Assembly: GCF_021216675.1 (NCBI RefSeq)
Contig: NZ_CP086120.1
Span: 4,028,501-4,092,500, forward strand
DNA from: Streptomyces gobiensis
Lineage (GTDB): Bacteria > Actinomycetota > Actinomycetes > Streptomycetales > Streptomycetaceae
Length of the DNA stretch: 64,000 nt
Direction: 5' to 3'
The notes beneath the pieces are model-generated. The model did no database searches. It saw only the letters and a list, made by a program, of their open reading frames with translations, and was not told the DNA's origin. Both the position numbers and the translations under genes were made by a program. Shown in pieces: positions 1 through 7,988 of the stretch. Within the stretch, counting starts at the first letter, position 1. Each line of letters opens with the position of its first letter.

Positions 1-1
1 C

Positions 2-1510
2 ACCCTGCTGTACAGCGGTGCGGGATTCCTCGGGGCGCCGCTGCCGTTGTTCGAAGACGCCAACCGCCCATGCCCCGAGGGACAGTTCGAGGCCGCCGAC
101 GGGCATGGCTGTCTGGGGCTGAGTGACGGCAGCGAGCCGTTCGCGGGGGCCTCTGGTGAGTACAACGAGCTGCTGGACATGATCCGGGAGACCAACGCCG
201 AGGTGACCGAGCTCGCTGAGCGGGGACAGGAGATCCGTACGATCGTGCACTTCGAGCCCTTTACCGACGGGCAGACCTTCAGTCAGCTGGTGGAGGCCGG
301 GGTGCTTCCCGAGCTGCGTGGGCTGGCGCTCCAGCAGCGCGAGGCGCTCAGGGAGGCACGGAACAACGACAAGAAGGTCGGCATCCGGGTGCTGCTGGCG
401 AACAGCGGGCCGCTGTTCGAGGAGGGGGAACGGGTCGCCGAGCTGATCGTGGCCTGGATGGCTGAGGAACGGATCGTCGGCGTCGTGGGGCTTGGCCAGA
501 GCAGGCTGGGGACGAAGCGAGCGATCAAGGTGCTGGACCGTGCGAGTCTGCCGATGATCAGCACATCGGCGACGGCGGACGAGATGACCGAGCAGTCCCC
601 GCAGTACTACCAGATCGCGCCCGGCAACCGGCGCGAGGCCCGGGCGGCGGTCTCCTTCGTCAAACACCAGGAGTTCGTGACGCTGCCCGACGGCAGCCGC
701 CGTCGGGCCAAGTCCACGGTTGTGGTGCACGATCCACACGACCCCTACAGCAGTAACCTCAGCGCGGATTTCGAGGCGGAGTTCAGGAAGGAGGTCGGTG
801 GAAAGGTAACGATGGTCGACTACTCGCCGGACAGCGAAGCCGTGTCGAGTTCGGTGACCGACCTCGCCCGGAGGGTGTGCGGCGCGCTGCGGGCAGAGCC
901 TGCGACGATGGTGTTCTGGGCGGGCCGGGCCCGGGAAATGCTCGCCTTTCTCGATGAGTTCCGCAAGAGTCCCGACTGCGACGCCATAACCGTTCTCGGC
1001 GGAGACGACCTGACCAACTCACTCATCAAGGAGGAGAATCCGGTCGCTACCTATCGCGAGCTGACCTTGCACCATATGGCCCATGCGGTGCCGGGGATCG
1101 ACCGGCCGACAAACGAGGTCAGCACCTTTGTGGAGCGCTATCAGAAGCAGTTCGGCGCCGACGATCTCATCGTGAATGACGGCCATCCGGCGCTCGGCTG
1201 GGACGCTCTGAAGGTGCTCTCCCATGCGGTGAACCTCGCCCGTAGTACCTCGCACGACCCCGACTTCGACAAGTCGACCGTGTCGTCCAAGCTCCGCAGC
1301 AGCGACAACACCATTCAGGGCGTCACGGGAGTGCTTGACTTCTACTCCGCCGGACGGTCGGTGCCGATACCCCGGGACAAGCCAATCTATGTCATCGAAG
1401 ATGCCAGGAGCGGACCCCATATCGCCCTCAAGTGCGGCAATTTCGGAGTCGGTGCCGAGCAGACGAAATGGGGCTCGCCGAAAGCGAAATACCCCTGCCC
1501 GCGCGACTGA
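2..1510 (+). CDS. Type I periplasmic-binding (ABC substrate-binding-like) protein, 5' end missing
   Basis: The frame is open from base 2, so the N-terminus lies outside the window and the TTG at 47 is not a convincing start. Within about 500 residues, roughly 110-400 look like the two-lobed Leu/Ile/Val-type receptor fold: a first lobe with a Gly-rich loop (VVGLGQSRLGTKRA), a hinge region with PMISTSATADEMT, and a second lobe including TMVFWAGRAREMLAFL. Known relatives bind small ligands or act as sensor modules. No transporter subunit is adjacent and the ligand cannot be inferred. The gene converges on the next one, with 8 bp between stops. Confidence 0.75.
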   Translation, partial: TLLYSGAGFLGAPLPLFEDANRPCPEGQFEAADGHGCLGLSDGSEPFAGASGEYNELLDMIRETNAEVTELAERGQEIRTIVHFEPFTDGQTFSQLVEAGVLPELRGLALQQREALREARNNDKKVGIRVLLANSGPLFEEGERVAELIVAWMAEERIVGVVGLGQSRLGTKRAIKVLDRASLPMISTSATADEMTEQSPQYYQIAPGNRREARAAVSFVKHQEFVTLPDGSRRRAKSTVVVHDPHDPYSSNLSADFEAEFRKEVGGKVTMVDYSPDSEAVSSSVTDLARRVCGALRAEPATMVFWAGRAREMLAFLDEFRKSPDCDAITVLGGDDLTNSLIKEENPVATYRELTLHHMAHAVPGIDRPTNEVSTFVERYQKQFGADDLIVNDGHPALGWDALKVLSHAVNLARSTSHDPDFDKSTVSSKLRSSDNTIQGVTGVLDFYSAGRSVPIPRDKPIYVIEDARSGPHIALKCGNFGVGAEQTKWGSPKAKYPCPRD

Positions 1511-1518
1511 CCGCTGGG

Positions 1519-2577
1519 TCATCGGGATGCGATACGGGCGAGTGCGGTGCGCGCCTCGTTGGTGGTGCGCTCCACGACCTCCTGGCAGCTCGGCAGGTCG
1601 TCGATGAGGCCCGCCACCTGGCCGGAGGCCATGACGCCCGTGTCCGTACGCCCGTCCACCATGGCGGCTTTGAGCAGCATGGGGGTGTTGGCGGCCAGCA
1701 GGAGCTGGCTGAGGGTGAGGTCCTTGCCGTGGCGCAGGGTGCGGGCGTCCTGGAGCAGTTGACGCCAGGAGAGACCGGTGTGTTTCTTGAAGGCTGCGGC
1801 GTGGCGCAAAGCGTGCAGGAGCTGGGTGGTACGGCCGGAGGATTCCAGGGTGGCGACCATCTCGCTGCGGAGCATCCGGTGTGGCAGGCCGTCGACCTTG
1901 GTGGTGACGGTGATGTCCGTGACGGCGGCGGCCAGATAGCGCTGCTTCACCGGGTCCGGGACCGTGGACTCCCTGGTGAGAAGGAAGCGGGTGCCCATCG
2001 CCACGCCCGCCGCCCCGTAGCAGAGCGCCGCTGCCAGGCCACGGCCGTCGAAGAAGCCGCCCGCCGCGATGACCGGGATATCGACGGCGTCGACTACCTG
2101 GGGGAGGAGGACGGTGGTGGCGACCTGGCCCGTATGGCCGCCGCCCTCGCTGCCCTGGACGATCAACGCGTCCGCGCCCCAGGCGGCGACCTTCTGGGCG
2201 TGCCGGACCGCGCCGACGGAGGGGATGACGAGGACGCCCGCGTCGTTGAGGCGGGCGATGAGGGCGGGAGAGGGGGCCAGGGCGAAGGAAGCGACCTTGA
2301 CGTTCTCATCGATGAGCAAACGGACGCGGTCGGCGGCGTCGGAGGCGTCCGCGCGAAGGTTGACGCCGAAGGGGGCGCCGGTGCGTTTCCTTACTTCACG
2401 GATGGCGTCCCGGAGGTGGGGCAGCGTCATGGTCGCGGAGGCGAGAATGCCGAGGGCGCCCGCGTTGGCGGCCGCCGAGACGAGCCTGGGGCCCGCCACC
2501 CAGCCCATACCGGTCTGGACGATGGGGGCGCGGATGCCGACCAGCTCGGTGAGGGGGGTCTTCCAGGCGATCTTCAA
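1519..2577 (-). CDS. Nitronate-monooxygenase-family flavoprotein, IpdC-like
   Basis: FMN-dependent TIM barrel of the nitronate monooxygenase family, 352 aa. The N-terminal APIVQTGMGWVAGPRLVSAA segment, the central GSEGGGHTG phosphate/FMN-binding loop (near residues 170-180) and AAGGFFDGRGLAAAL are typical. The start is taken as TTG at 2577: it overlaps the ipdB stop and has GAGGTGA just upstream, whereas the longer frame begins in Arg/Pro-rich sequence that looks non-coding. It is the last gene of the echA20-ipdA-ipdB unit. In Mycobacterium the gene in this position (ipdC) encodes a flavin reductase acting on a C-ring-derived CoA thioester. That specific role is inferred from synteny; the family assignment is secure. 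Confidence 0.85.
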   Translation of the reverse strand: MKIAWKTPLTELVGIRAPIVQTGMGWVAGPRLVSAAANAGALGILASATMTLPHLRDAIREVRKRTGAPFGVNLRADASDAADRVRLLIDENVKVASFALAPSPALIARLNDAGVLVIPSVGAVRHAQKVAAWGADALIVQGSEGGGHTGQVATTVLLPQVVDAVDIPVIAAGGFFDGRGLAAALCYGAAGVAMGTRFLLTRESTVPDPVKQRYLAAAVTDITVTTKVDGLPHRMLRSEMVATLESSGRTTQLLHALRHAAAFKKHTGLSWRQLLQDARTLRHGKDLTLSQLLLAANTPMLLKAAMVDGRTDTGVMASGQVAGLIDDLPSCQEVVERTTNEARTALARIASR

Positions 2578-3305
2578 GGCTTCACCTCGCGGTTGCGGGT
2601 GGTGTCGGGGTCGATCACCTCGCGGATGAGGTGGAGTTCGGCCGGGGTCGGGTCCCGGGTGTACGGGATGTCGGGTGGGAGGCACAGGTCGAAGCCGGTC
2701 TGTGTCCGGACGTGCTCGGCTGTGACGCCGGGGTGGACGCTGGCGATTCGGATGCGGTGGTCCGGGGTGTCGAAGTCCAGGACGGCCAGGTCGGTGACGA
2801 TGCGGCGCAGCTCATGGAAGCGGGTCGCGGAGGGGCCCGCCTCGGCGGCGCGCCGGTAGCCGACGCCGCTCACCATGTCGACCTGCTCGACGAAGACCCG
2901 GGGGGAGTGCCGTGGCACCCAGTACGACACCGGGTTGTTGAGGGTGTTGATGGGCGCACCACGGGAACCGAGCAGCTGGCGGGTGGGCCGGGACCAATCG
3001 CCGATACAGGAGATGTTCTGGTTGCCGTACCGGTCGAGCTGGCTGGCGCCCATCATGACGTGCCGTTTGCCGCCCGCGACCATCGCCAGATGCTTACGGT
3101 ACGGCAGCCACCCCTCGACGCTCTGCCCGTCCGGGCCGATGAGCAGCGCTTCGCCGTCGGTCATCAGCAGGTCGGAGCTGAAGGTGCGCCGGGCCAGCAG
3201 CGCGCCCAGGCGGGGGATGGTGCCCATGGGGGCGGCCAGGATCTCGCCGTCGCCGCGCCAGGCTTCGGCGCAGGCGATCACACAGTACTCGGCCCGGGTG
3301 ATCAT
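2574..3305 (-). CDS. ipdB: CoA-transferase-fold beta subunit, IpdB-like
   Basis: 243-aa class I CoA-transferase beta subunit fold. It starts with MITRAEYCVIACAEAW and has a GASQLDRYGNQN segment and the C-terminal VHPGVTAEHV typical of the family. ATG 3305 overlaps the ipdA stop (ATGA) and is preceded by GGGAGGAGCG. In actinobacteria IpdA and IpdB form a heteromer that hydrolytically opens the last steroid ring of the CoA intermediate COCHEA-CoA rather than transferring CoA. The assignment to IpdB rather than a generic acyl-CoA transferase rests on the flanking echA20, fadA6 and kstR2-type genes. Confidence 0.85.
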   Translation of the reverse strand: MITRAEYCVIACAEAWRGDGEILAAPMGTIPRLGALLARRTFSSDLLMTDGEALLIGPDGQSVEGWLPYRKHLAMVAGGKRHVMMGASQLDRYGNQNISCIGDWSRPTRQLLGSRGAPINTLNNPVSYWVPRHSPRVFVEQVDMVSGVGYRRAAEAGPSATRFHELRRIVTDLAVLDFDTPDHRIRIASVHPGVTAEHVRTQTGFDLCLPPDIPYTRDPTPAELHLIREVIDPDTTRNREVKP

Positions 3306-4171
3306 CGCTCCTCCCTCCCGTAGAGACGGTGGCTGGCGATGGCGCGTTGGTAGTCCGTCTCGCTGCCGGTCAGAAAGCGCTCGGCGAAGACGCGCCACTC
3401 GGCGGGGTCGGCGGCGGCCTTGGCGTAGGCCCGCTGGAAGGGCTCATCCCGTTCGTAGTCGGGGGCGCAGCTGGTGAAGTGCGCGCCGCGCGGGGCGTGT
3501 ACGACGCCGGTGACATTGTGGCGGCTGAGGAGCAGGGTCTGGGGGCCGGAGGTCCCGAGCAGATCGCCTGGCTCGACCAGCTCTTCGCAGGAGACATAGG
3601 TCCGCTGGGCGGCCTCCGAGAAGAGGTCGTCGAAGTAGGGGTCGGGGCCCAGATACTGGGCGTTGCCGAGCTGGTCGGCGCGGTTGAGGTGGACGAGGGC
3701 GACGTCCATGTGCAGGGCGGGGACAGCCAGTAGTTCTTCGTGGTCGTCATAGGGGGATGTGACCGTGCGGAGGCGGGGGTTGGTGCGCGGGATATCGGAG
3801 CCGAGGCCGGCGCGGATCGGCATGAAGGGCAGCCGGTGGGCGGCGGCGGTCAGCGCCCACATCAGCATGGCCTCGTCGAACTCTTCGAAGGCGAAGGCCG
3901 CTTGTTGGCGGGCGGCTCGGAAGTGCGGTTCGAGGGGGATGGAGTCGAGGGTGACAAAGGGGGCGATGAGCTTGCTGATCCGGCCCTCGGCGGCGAGCAG
4001 TCCGATATCGGCGCCGCCGTAGCTGATGACGGTGAGGTCTTTGACGTCGGTGCGCAGCAGGGCACGGATGAGGGCCATGGGTTTACGGCGCGATCCCCAG
4101 CCGCCGATACCGAGGGTCATGCCGGGCTCGATCTGGGCGGCGACCTCATCCAGGGTGAGGACCTTGCTCAT
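3302..4171 (-). CDS. ipdA: CoA-transferase-fold alpha subunit, IpdA-like
   Basis: 289 aa, with the glycine-rich alpha-subunit start (MTLGIGGWGSRRKPMALIRALLR) and the internal PFMPIRAGLGSD segment of the family. It overlaps echA20 upstream and ipdB downstream by 4 bp each (ATGA), so the three are translationally coupled. Known role of the family in cholesterol-degrading actinobacteria: with IpdB, hydrolysis of the ring of COCHEA-CoA during HIP breakdown. Function here is inferred from similarity and gene order. The alternative is an unrelated short-chain acyl-CoA transferase. Confidence 0.85.
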   Translation of the reverse strand: MSKVLTLDEVAAQIEPGMTLGIGGWGSRRKPMALIRALLRTDVKDLTVISYGGADIGLLAAEGRISKLIAPFVTLDSIPLEPHFRAARQQAAFAFEEFDEAMLMWALTAAAHRLPFMPIRAGLGSDIPRTNPRLRTVTSPYDDHEELLAVPALHMDVALVHLNRADQLGNAQYLGPDPYFDDLFSEAAQRTYVSCEELVEPGDLLGTSGPQTLLLSRHNVTGVVHAPRGAHFTSCAPDYERDEPFQRAYAKAAADPAEWRVFAERFLTGSETDYQRAIASHRLYGREER

Positions 4172-4932
4172 CTGCGTTCCCCCTGCGATGCGAAGGCGTC
4201 GCGGTGCCGGTCGGCGACGCCGGAGAGGCTGGCCTCGAAGGTGAAGCCCTGCTCATAGCGGTAGCTGCGGCGAACGTCGATGGGGTCGATGCCGTTGATG
4301 GCCTCCTTGGCGAGGCGCAGCAGACAGCCGTCCTTGGCGGCGATCTGGCTGGCCAGCTCCAGGGCGGTGTCGAGGAGATGGCCGGGATTGTCGACAAGTC
4401 GCCAGAGTGCGCCATGGCGGTCCAGCTCCCGGGCGGTGAGGCGTTGCCCGGTGTAGTAGAGGGTGCGCATCAGATGCGGGGGCAGCAGCCGGGAGAGGTG
4501 GGTGGCCGCACCGAGCGCGCCCCGGTCCAGCTCGGGCAGGCCGAAGGTGGCGTCCTCGCTGGCGACGATGGCGTCGGCGTTGCCGATCAGGCCGATGCCG
4601 CCGCCCAGGCAGTAGCCGTGTACGGCGGCGATGACCGGTACCTCGCACTCGTAGACGGCGGCGAACGCCTCGTAGCAGCCCCGGTTCGCGCCGATCAGGG
4701 CGGTGTGGTGCTGGGTGTGCTGGTCGCGCTGTAGCTCCTTGATGTCGACGCCCGCATTGAAGCCCCGTCCGGTGGCGGTCAGCACGGCGGCGCGGACGGA
4801 CTGATCGCGGCCTGTGGCGCGGAGCGCGTCGGCGAGCTCGTACCAGCCCGCTACCGGGAGGGCGTTGACGGGCGGGTAGTCGACGGTGACGACGGCGACG
4901 CCATCGAGGGGGCGGGAGGTGGAGACACCCAT
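4168..4932 (-). CDS. echA20: Enoyl-CoA hydratase/isomerase-family hydrolase, EchA20-like
   Basis: 254-aa crotonase-fold protein. The oxyanion-hole regions are ATGRGFNAGVDIKEL and VHGYCLGGGIGLIGNADAIVASEDATFGLPELDRG. The ATG at 4932 (MGVSTSRPLDGVAVVTVDYPPVNALP) is chosen over the longer frame because the conserved fold begins there and an operator-like palindrome occupies 4956-4973, just upstream. In the HIP pathway EchA20 opens a C-ring thioester before IpdAB acts. First gene of the minus-strand operon echA20-ipdA-ipdB-ipdC-like, divergent from the SDR at 5012. Confidence 0.85.
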   Translation of the reverse strand: MGVSTSRPLDGVAVVTVDYPPVNALPVAGWYELADALRATGRDQSVRAAVLTATGRGFNAGVDIKELQRDQHTQHHTALIGANRGCYEAFAAVYECEVPVIAAVHGYCLGGGIGLIGNADAIVASEDATFGLPELDRGALGAATHLSRLLPPHLMRTLYYTGQRLTARELDRHGALWRLVDNPGHLLDTALELASQIAAKDGCLLRLAKEAINGIDPIDVRRSYRYEQGFTFEASLSGVADRHRDAFASQGERR

Positions 4933-4955
4933 GACTGGATCAGCTACCTTTCCAC

Positions 4956-4973
4956 CTAACGTTTGTTTGGTGG
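4956..4973. promoter_or_regulatory. KstR2-like operator in the divergent echA20/SDR promoter
   Basis: The site reads CTAACnnnTGTTTGGTnG and lies in an imperfect palindrome (CCACC...GGTGG outer arms) between two divergent starts at 4932 and 5012. In the inverse orientation the same 18-bp pattern occurs at 10631-10648, with 14 of 18 positions identical, in the other divergent promoter of this locus. It falls 24 bp from the echA20 start, where a bound repressor would block transcription. The likely binder is the TetR regulator at 9161-9751. Confidence 0.7.
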
Positions 4974-5011
4974 ACGATAGCAGCGGACACCGGGCCGGGG
5001 AAGGTGAGTCG

Positions 5012-5755
5012 ATGACCGTCGCAGTCGTCACGGGCGGCACACGTGGGGTGGGCGCCGGGATCGCGCGGGCGTTTCAGCGGGCGGGTGCCGATGTGGTGAT
5101 CTGTGCCCGGCGGCCGCCCGGTGAGCCGGTCGGGGACGCGCGCTTTCTGCCGCTCGATGTACGGGACGCGGGGGCGTGCGAGGAGCTGTGCGGGCGGGTG
5201 GCCGCCGAGCACGGTGGGCTTGATGTCCTGGTCAACAACGCGGGCGGAACGGGCTTTCGGCTGGCGGCGGAGGGGGAGGCGGCGCGGCACGCCCGCGTGG
5301 TTGAGCTCAATCTGATCGCGCCGCTGGTGATGTCGCGGGCCGCCTACGCGGTGATGCGGGGGCAGTCGGGGGGCGGCTCGATTGTGATGATCGGGAGCGT
5401 CAGCGGCTCCCGGCCCTCGCCGGGTACGGCCGCCTATGGGGCGGCGAAGGCGGGGCTGGCCCACCTTGCCCGCTGTCTGGCGGTCGAGTGGGCGCCACGG
5501 GTGCGGGTGAACACGGTGGTGCTCGGCATGGTGCGGACGGAGCTGGCGCATCTGCACTACGGCGATGAGGCGGGGGTTGCGGCGGTCGCCGGGACGGTTC
5601 CGCTGGGGCGGCTCGCGGAGCCGGAGGAGGTGGGGGAGGCGTGTGTCTTCCTCGCGTCGGAGCGGGCGCGGTATGTGAGCGGGGCGGCGCTGGAGTTGCA
5701 TGGGGGCGGGGAGCAGCCTGCGTTTCTGGGGGCGGCGACGGTGGAGCGGGGGTAG
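5012..5755 (+). CDS. Short-chain dehydrogenase/reductase (Rv3549c-like)
   Basis: 247-aa classical SDR. Rossmann TGGTRGVGAGIA lies at residues 7-18, NNAG at 75-78, and catalytic Ser129, Tyr142 and Lys146 are all present (YGAAK). ATG 5012, with an upstream GAAGGTGA, is chosen because the NAD(P) motif starts almost at once; the frame continues upstream without coding features. It is divergent from echA20 and probably co-transcribed with the next SDR. The matching gene next to echA20 in Mycobacterium is also an SDR of the KstR2 regulon. Its substrate is not fixed by the sequence. Confidence 0.85.
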   Translation: MTVAVVTGGTRGVGAGIARAFQRAGADVVICARRPPGEPVGDARFLPLDVRDAGACEELCGRVAAEHGGLDVLVNNAGGTGFRLAAEGEAARHARVVELNLIAPLVMSRAAYAVMRGQSGGGSIVMIGSVSGSRPSPGTAAYGAAKAGLAHLARCLAVEWAPRVRVNTVVLGMVRTELAHLHYGDEAGVAAVAGTVPLGRLAEPEEVGEACVFLASERARYVSGAALELHGGGEQPAFLGAATVERG

Positions 5756-5822
5756 GGGGTGTTCCCCGGTCCCGCCCCCCTGGCGGAACGACTGCCCACA
5801 ACGGGTTAGGAGGAGGTACGTG

Positions 5823-6716
5823 ATGGAAGGTCGGGTTGTTGTTGTTACTGGGGGAGGGCGGGGGCTTGGGCGGGCGCATGCGCTTGCGTTCGCGCGGGAA
5901 GGGGCGAAGGTCGTCGTCAACGATCTCGGGGTCGCTCTGGACGGGGGTACGGACGCGGTCAGCCCGGCTGAGCAGGTCGCCGGGGAGATACGGGAGCTGG
6001 GCGGGGAAGCTGTCGTATCGCGGGATGACATCGCGGACGGCGAGGGCGCGGCCCGCCTCGTCCGCACCGCGCTGGAGGCGTTCGGGCGGCTGGACACGCT
6101 GGTCAACAACGCTGGGTTTCTGCGGGACCGGATGCTGGTCAACCTGGGGGAGGAGGACTGGGACGCCGTCATCCGAGTGCATTTGAGAGGGCACTTCCTT
6201 CCCATGAAGCACGCCGCCGCGCACTGGCGGGCGGAGGCGAAGGCGGGGCGTATGCCGCAAGCCCGGATCGTCAACACCAGCTCGGGGGCCGGCCTGCTGG
6301 GCAGCGTCGGGCAGGGCAACTACGCCGCCGCCAAAGCCGGGATCGCAGCGCTGACGCTGGTCTCGGCGGCGGAGTTCGGGCGGTACGGGGTCACGGTCAA
6401 CGCCATCGCACCCGCTGCCCGGACGCGGATGACGGAGCGGACGTTCGCCGACACGATGGCCGCGCCGGGCGAGGGGTTCGACGCGATGGCACCGGAGAAC
6501 GTCTCACCGCTGGTCGTCTACCTCGGATCGGCGGCATCGCACGGAATCACAGGCCGGGTCTTCGAGGTGGAGGCGGGAAGGGTGACCGTCATGGACGGCT
6601 GGCGCCGCGCCGCGCAGGCGGACAAGGGCGCCCGCTGGGAGCCGGAAGAGCTGGACGCCACGGTGCGCGAGCTCCTTGCCAAGTCCCCGGACCCGGAGGC
6701 TGTTTACGGAACGTGA
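5823..6716 (+). CDS. Multifunctional-enzyme-type SDR (Rv3548c-like)
   Basis: 297 aa. TGGGRGLGRAHA nucleotide-binding loop at 9-20, DTLVNNAGFLRDRM at 91-104, and Tyr167/Lys171 in YAAAK. The NNAGFLRDRM and SSGAGLLGSVGQGNY signatures are those of 3-hydroxyacyl-CoA dehydrogenase domains of peroxisomal MFE-2-like enzymes. ATG 5823 has an excellent AGGAGGAGG at 5808-5816. It most likely oxidises a beta-hydroxyacyl-CoA in the HIP-type pathway. An inverted repeat at 6727-6762 follows the stop. Confidence 0.85.
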   Translation: MEGRVVVVTGGGRGLGRAHALAFAREGAKVVVNDLGVALDGGTDAVSPAEQVAGEIRELGGEAVVSRDDIADGEGAARLVRTALEAFGRLDTLVNNAGFLRDRMLVNLGEEDWDAVIRVHLRGHFLPMKHAAAHWRAEAKAGRMPQARIVNTSSGAGLLGSVGQGNYAAAKAGIAALTLVSAAEFGRYGVTVNAIAPAARTRMTERTFADTMAAPGEGFDAMAPENVSPLVVYLGSAASHGITGRVFEVEAGRVTVMDGWRRAAQADKGARWEPEELDATVRELLAKSPDPEAVYGT

Positions 6717-6726
6717 CTGCGTGACC

Positions 6727-6762
6727 CCGCTCATCATTTCAGTAGTGAAGTGTGATGAGCGG
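6727..6762. repeat. Inverted repeat (hairpin or operator) before the RHH/Doc pair
   Basis: Perfect 10-bp arms CCGCTCATCA (6727-6736) and TGATGAGCGG (6753-6762). A short inner palindrome (TTCA gtag TGAA) extends the fold. The element lies 10 bp after the SDR stop and 9 bp before the ATG at 6772. It could terminate the SDR operon, be an autoregulatory operator for the downstream ribbon-helix-helix protein, or sequester its ribosome-binding site (GGAAGG at 6761-6766 overlaps the distal arm). Confidence 0.6.
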
Positions 6763-6771
6763 AAGGTGAAG

Positions 6772-7092
6772 ATGAGCGCTCGACTGGTGGATGACTGCAC
6801 TGCTAGCTTTGCAGCCATGGAGATGAAGACGGTGACTATAAGGCTGCGTGCGGATGAGCTCGACCGGGTGCGCCGTCGGGCGGAAGCGCAGGGTAAGAGC
6901 CTTCAGGCGCATATGCACGACACGCTGCTTGCTGAGTCCATTGAGGCGGACCGGAAGCTGCGCAAGTCCGTGCGGGAAGGCGTCGAACGGTATGCGGAGG
7001 CATTCGCCGAGACGGATCTAGAGAACGACCGGCGTCTCGCCCGTATGCGGGAGGCTGCCCGGGGCATGGAACGGGAGCCCGGCGAGTGGTGA
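6772..7092 (+). CDS. Ribbon-helix-helix antitoxin-like protein
   Basis: 106 aa from ATG 6772 (GGAAGGTGAAG upstream), or 91 aa from ATG 6817. The MKTVTIRLRADELDRVRRRAEAQGKSL segment is a typical beta-strand/helix/helix DNA-binding motif, followed by a charged helical tail rich in Arg and Glu as in antitoxins that wrap a toxin. It overlaps the next gene by 4 bp (GTGA), the usual antitoxin-toxin layout. Antitoxin function is inferred; the partner is degenerate. Confidence 0.65.
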   Translation: MSARLVDDCTASFAAMEMKTVTIRLRADELDRVRRRAEAQGKSLQAHMHDTLLAESIEADRKLRKSVREGVERYAEAFAETDLENDRRLARMREAARGMEREPGEW

Positions 7093-7463
7093 CCCCCATC
7101 GACCTGCCCCAGCTGCTGTCTGTCGCCGAAACGCTGCCCAGGGATCCCCAGGTCGATGACCTGGGGATGTTGACCTGCGCCTGTGATCGCATGTCGGCGG
7201 TCGCTCTGGAGCGTGAGGTATATCCCACTCTCCGCTACAAAGCGGCCGCGCTGCTGGAGCAGTTGGCCCGGCATGACGCTCTTGAACACAGCAACAACCA
7301 GTTCGCGTGGCTGGCAGTGCGGGAATACGCACGGATCAACGGCTACCGGCTGGAGGCCGAGCCAAAGGAGGCTCTGGCTCTAGTGCTGGGTGTTCGAAAC
7401 TATGAGGTCACGATGCGGGAGAGTGCCAGGACCCTTTCCTCCTGGTGGCAATCGATCGATTGA
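7089..7463 (+). CDS. Doc/Fic-like protein with a degraded catalytic motif
   Basis: 124 aa from GTG 7089 (overlapping the upstream stop). The VYPTLRYKAAALLEQLARHDAL block and the following hydrophobic helix match the Doc branch of the Fic fold. Doc/Fic proteins transfer a phosphate or AMP using an HxFx(D/N)(G/A)NKR loop. Here that loop reads HDALEHSNNQ: the His may remain, but the G-N-K-R positions are H-S-N-N, so nucleotide-phosphate binding should be lost. It is probably an inactive toxin relic or a regulator. Confidence in the fold is moderate because the motif is lost. Confidence 0.6.
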   Translation: MTPIDLPQLLSVAETLPRDPQVDDLGMLTCACDRMSAVALEREVYPTLRYKAAALLEQLARHDALEHSNNQFAWLAVREYARINGYRLEAEPKEALALVLGVRNYEVTMRESARTLSSWWQSID

Positions 7464-7481
7464 CAAGAATTAGTTGTGCCC

Positions 7482-7988
7482 ATGAGGACAATGGTCCGTG
7501 TGAACTGGACGATTGCCCCTGCACCCGTCGACGGCCCCGAGGCCTTCGACATGCTTCGCTCCTACTACGCGGATATCGTCGGCCGCTACTACGGGCGTGC
7601 CGCGACCGAGCGGGAGGTCGCCGAGGCGATGGCCGATGAGCCCAGCGGAGTTCTGGCCCCGCCCACCGGGGAGTTCCTGTTCGCCCGGCAGGACGGCGAG
7701 CCTGTCGGGTGCGCTGGGGTGCGGCTGCTTGAGCCGGAAATCGCCGAGTTGGCCCGGGTGTTCGTCCGGCCGGGACGGCGCGGTGCCGGGGGTGGTGCGG
7801 CGCTGCTTGCCGCTGCGGAGAAGGCGGCCCGGGGGCTGGGTGCGGTGGTGGTGCGGCTGGATACCCGGCGGGATCTTGTGGAGGCGCGGGCGATGTACGC
7901 CCGGCATGGGTACGCCGAGATCCCGCCGTACCATGACGGCCCCTACGCGGATCACTTCTTCGAGAAGCGGCTCACAGGCGTTCGATGA
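7482..7988 (+). CDS. GNAT-family N-acetyltransferase
   Basis: 168 aa from ATG 7482 (a GTG lies two codons upstream and an ATG three codons downstream). The ELARVFVRPGRRGAGGGAALL segment is GNAT motif A with the acetyl-CoA pyrophosphate loop (R-R-G-A-G-G-G), followed by LDTRRDLVEARAMYARHGY (motif B). The acceptor substrate is unknown. It stands between the RHH/Doc pair and fadA6 and converges on fadA6 with a 17-bp tail overlap, so it appears to be an insertion into the catabolic locus rather than part of it. Confidence 0.8.
   Translation: MRTMVRVNWTIAPAPVDGPEAFDMLRSYYADIVGRYYGRAATEREVAEAMADEPSGVLAPPTGEFLFARQDGEPVGCAGVRLLEPEIAELARVFVRPGRRGAGGGAALLAAAEKAARGLGAVVVRLDTRRDLVEARAMYARHGYAEIPPYHDGPYADHFFEKRLTGVR

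Noticed and set aside
7460..7492. Promoter TTGACA...GACAAT upstream of the GNAT gene
   Set aside because: The spacer is 21 bp and the -10 would lie inside the coding region.
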